Shown here piece after piece: positions 6,307 to 6,402 of a stretch of DNA of 6,402 nucleotides; positions within the stretch are counted from its first letter, which is position 1; each line of letters starts with the position of its first letter. The notes under the pieces are model-generated. The model searched no databases and was not told the DNA's origin. It worked only from the letters and a program-made list of their open reading frames with translations. Position numbers and translations under genes: made by a program. This stretch comes from Chloroflexota bacterium (GTDB lineage Bacteria; Chloroflexota; Anaerolineae; Aggregatilineales; Phototrophicaceae): the NCBI GenBank assembly GCA_003242205.1, contig QGUR01000269.1:1-6402 (forward strand), written 5' to 3'.

Positions 6307-6402
6307 ATGGCGTCCTCACAGGCCAACACGCCGCCCGCTCACGACCGCAAGCCGGTGAACCGCCGCGCCGTCATCATCGCCGCCGTCTGGCTGGCCGCGC
6401 TC
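6307..6402 (+). CDS. Start of an unknown, probably membrane-anchored protein (cut by window end)
   Basis: An open frame begins at ATG 6307, 18 nt after the serA stop, and runs to the window edge (32 codons seen). The start is polar and proline-rich (MASSQANTPPAHDRKPVNRR), followed by a hydrophobic stretch (AVIIAAVWLAAL), the pattern of a basic cytoplasmic tail before a first transmembrane helix. No good ribosome binding site is visible and there is no motif to name a family. The same strand and short gap suggest it belongs to the same transcript. It may also be a chance frame. Confidence 0.45.
   Translation, partial: MASSQANTPPAHDRKPVNRRAVIIAAVWLAAL

Noticed and set aside
1..6402. Mobile element, CRISPR, toxin-antitoxin, defence system, tRNA or rRNA
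   Set aside because: No terminal inverted repeats, transposase or integrase motifs, regularly spaced repeats, small paired regulator/toxin frames or RNA-gene signatures were found. All large genes are housekeeping metabolic families.

Overview
The window is a GC-rich, densely coding bacterial segment with two divergently oriented gene groups separated by a region of about 190 bp. The GC-rich codon use, the Bacillus-FadN-type fused beta-oxidation enzyme, the PSPH-like phosphatase and the long (type I) SerA would fit a Gram-positive-like or Chloroflexota-type heterotroph. No marker gene is present, so this taxonomic guess is weak.

Left arm (minus strand, about 76-2958): a fused 3-hydroxyacyl-CoA dehydrogenase/enoyl-CoA hydratase (fadN-like, 800 aa) is followed after about 48 nt by a small VOC-superfamily protein (143 aa). 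The fused enzyme keeps both sets of catalytic residues and should perform the hydration and NAD-dependent oxidation steps of fatty-acid beta-oxidation. The VOC protein lacks two of the classical glyoxalase I metal-ligand positions, and its substrate is unknown.

Centre (about 2959-3150): the divergent control region. It has a candidate -10 box for each direction, a 7-bp inverted repeat (3025-3044) and a 10-bp perfect palindrome (3074-3083). None of these can be tied to a known regulator.

Right arm (plus strand, 3151-6402): a PSPH-like phosphoserine phosphatase (serB) with a C-terminal extension of about 55 residues overlaps by 4 nt (ATGA) a second HAD phosphatase of the YniC/beta-phosphoglucomutase type. 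This is followed after 28 nt by a long SerA-type D-3-phosphoglycerate dehydrogenase with substrate-binding, ASB-like and ACT regions. The start of another, probably membrane-anchored, protein follows 18 nt later and runs off the window. SerA and SerB are the first and last steps of the phosphorylated serine pathway; the aminotransferase SerC is not in the window.

The most unusual point is the SerA-like protein. The normally invariant active-site arginine of D-2-hydroxyacid dehydrogenases is a histidine (codon CAC at 5392-5394), and two other conserved active-site loops are also altered, while the catalytic Glu/His pair and NAD motif remain. I saw no mobile element, tRNA, rRNA or CRISPR, and no convincing new multi-gene system.
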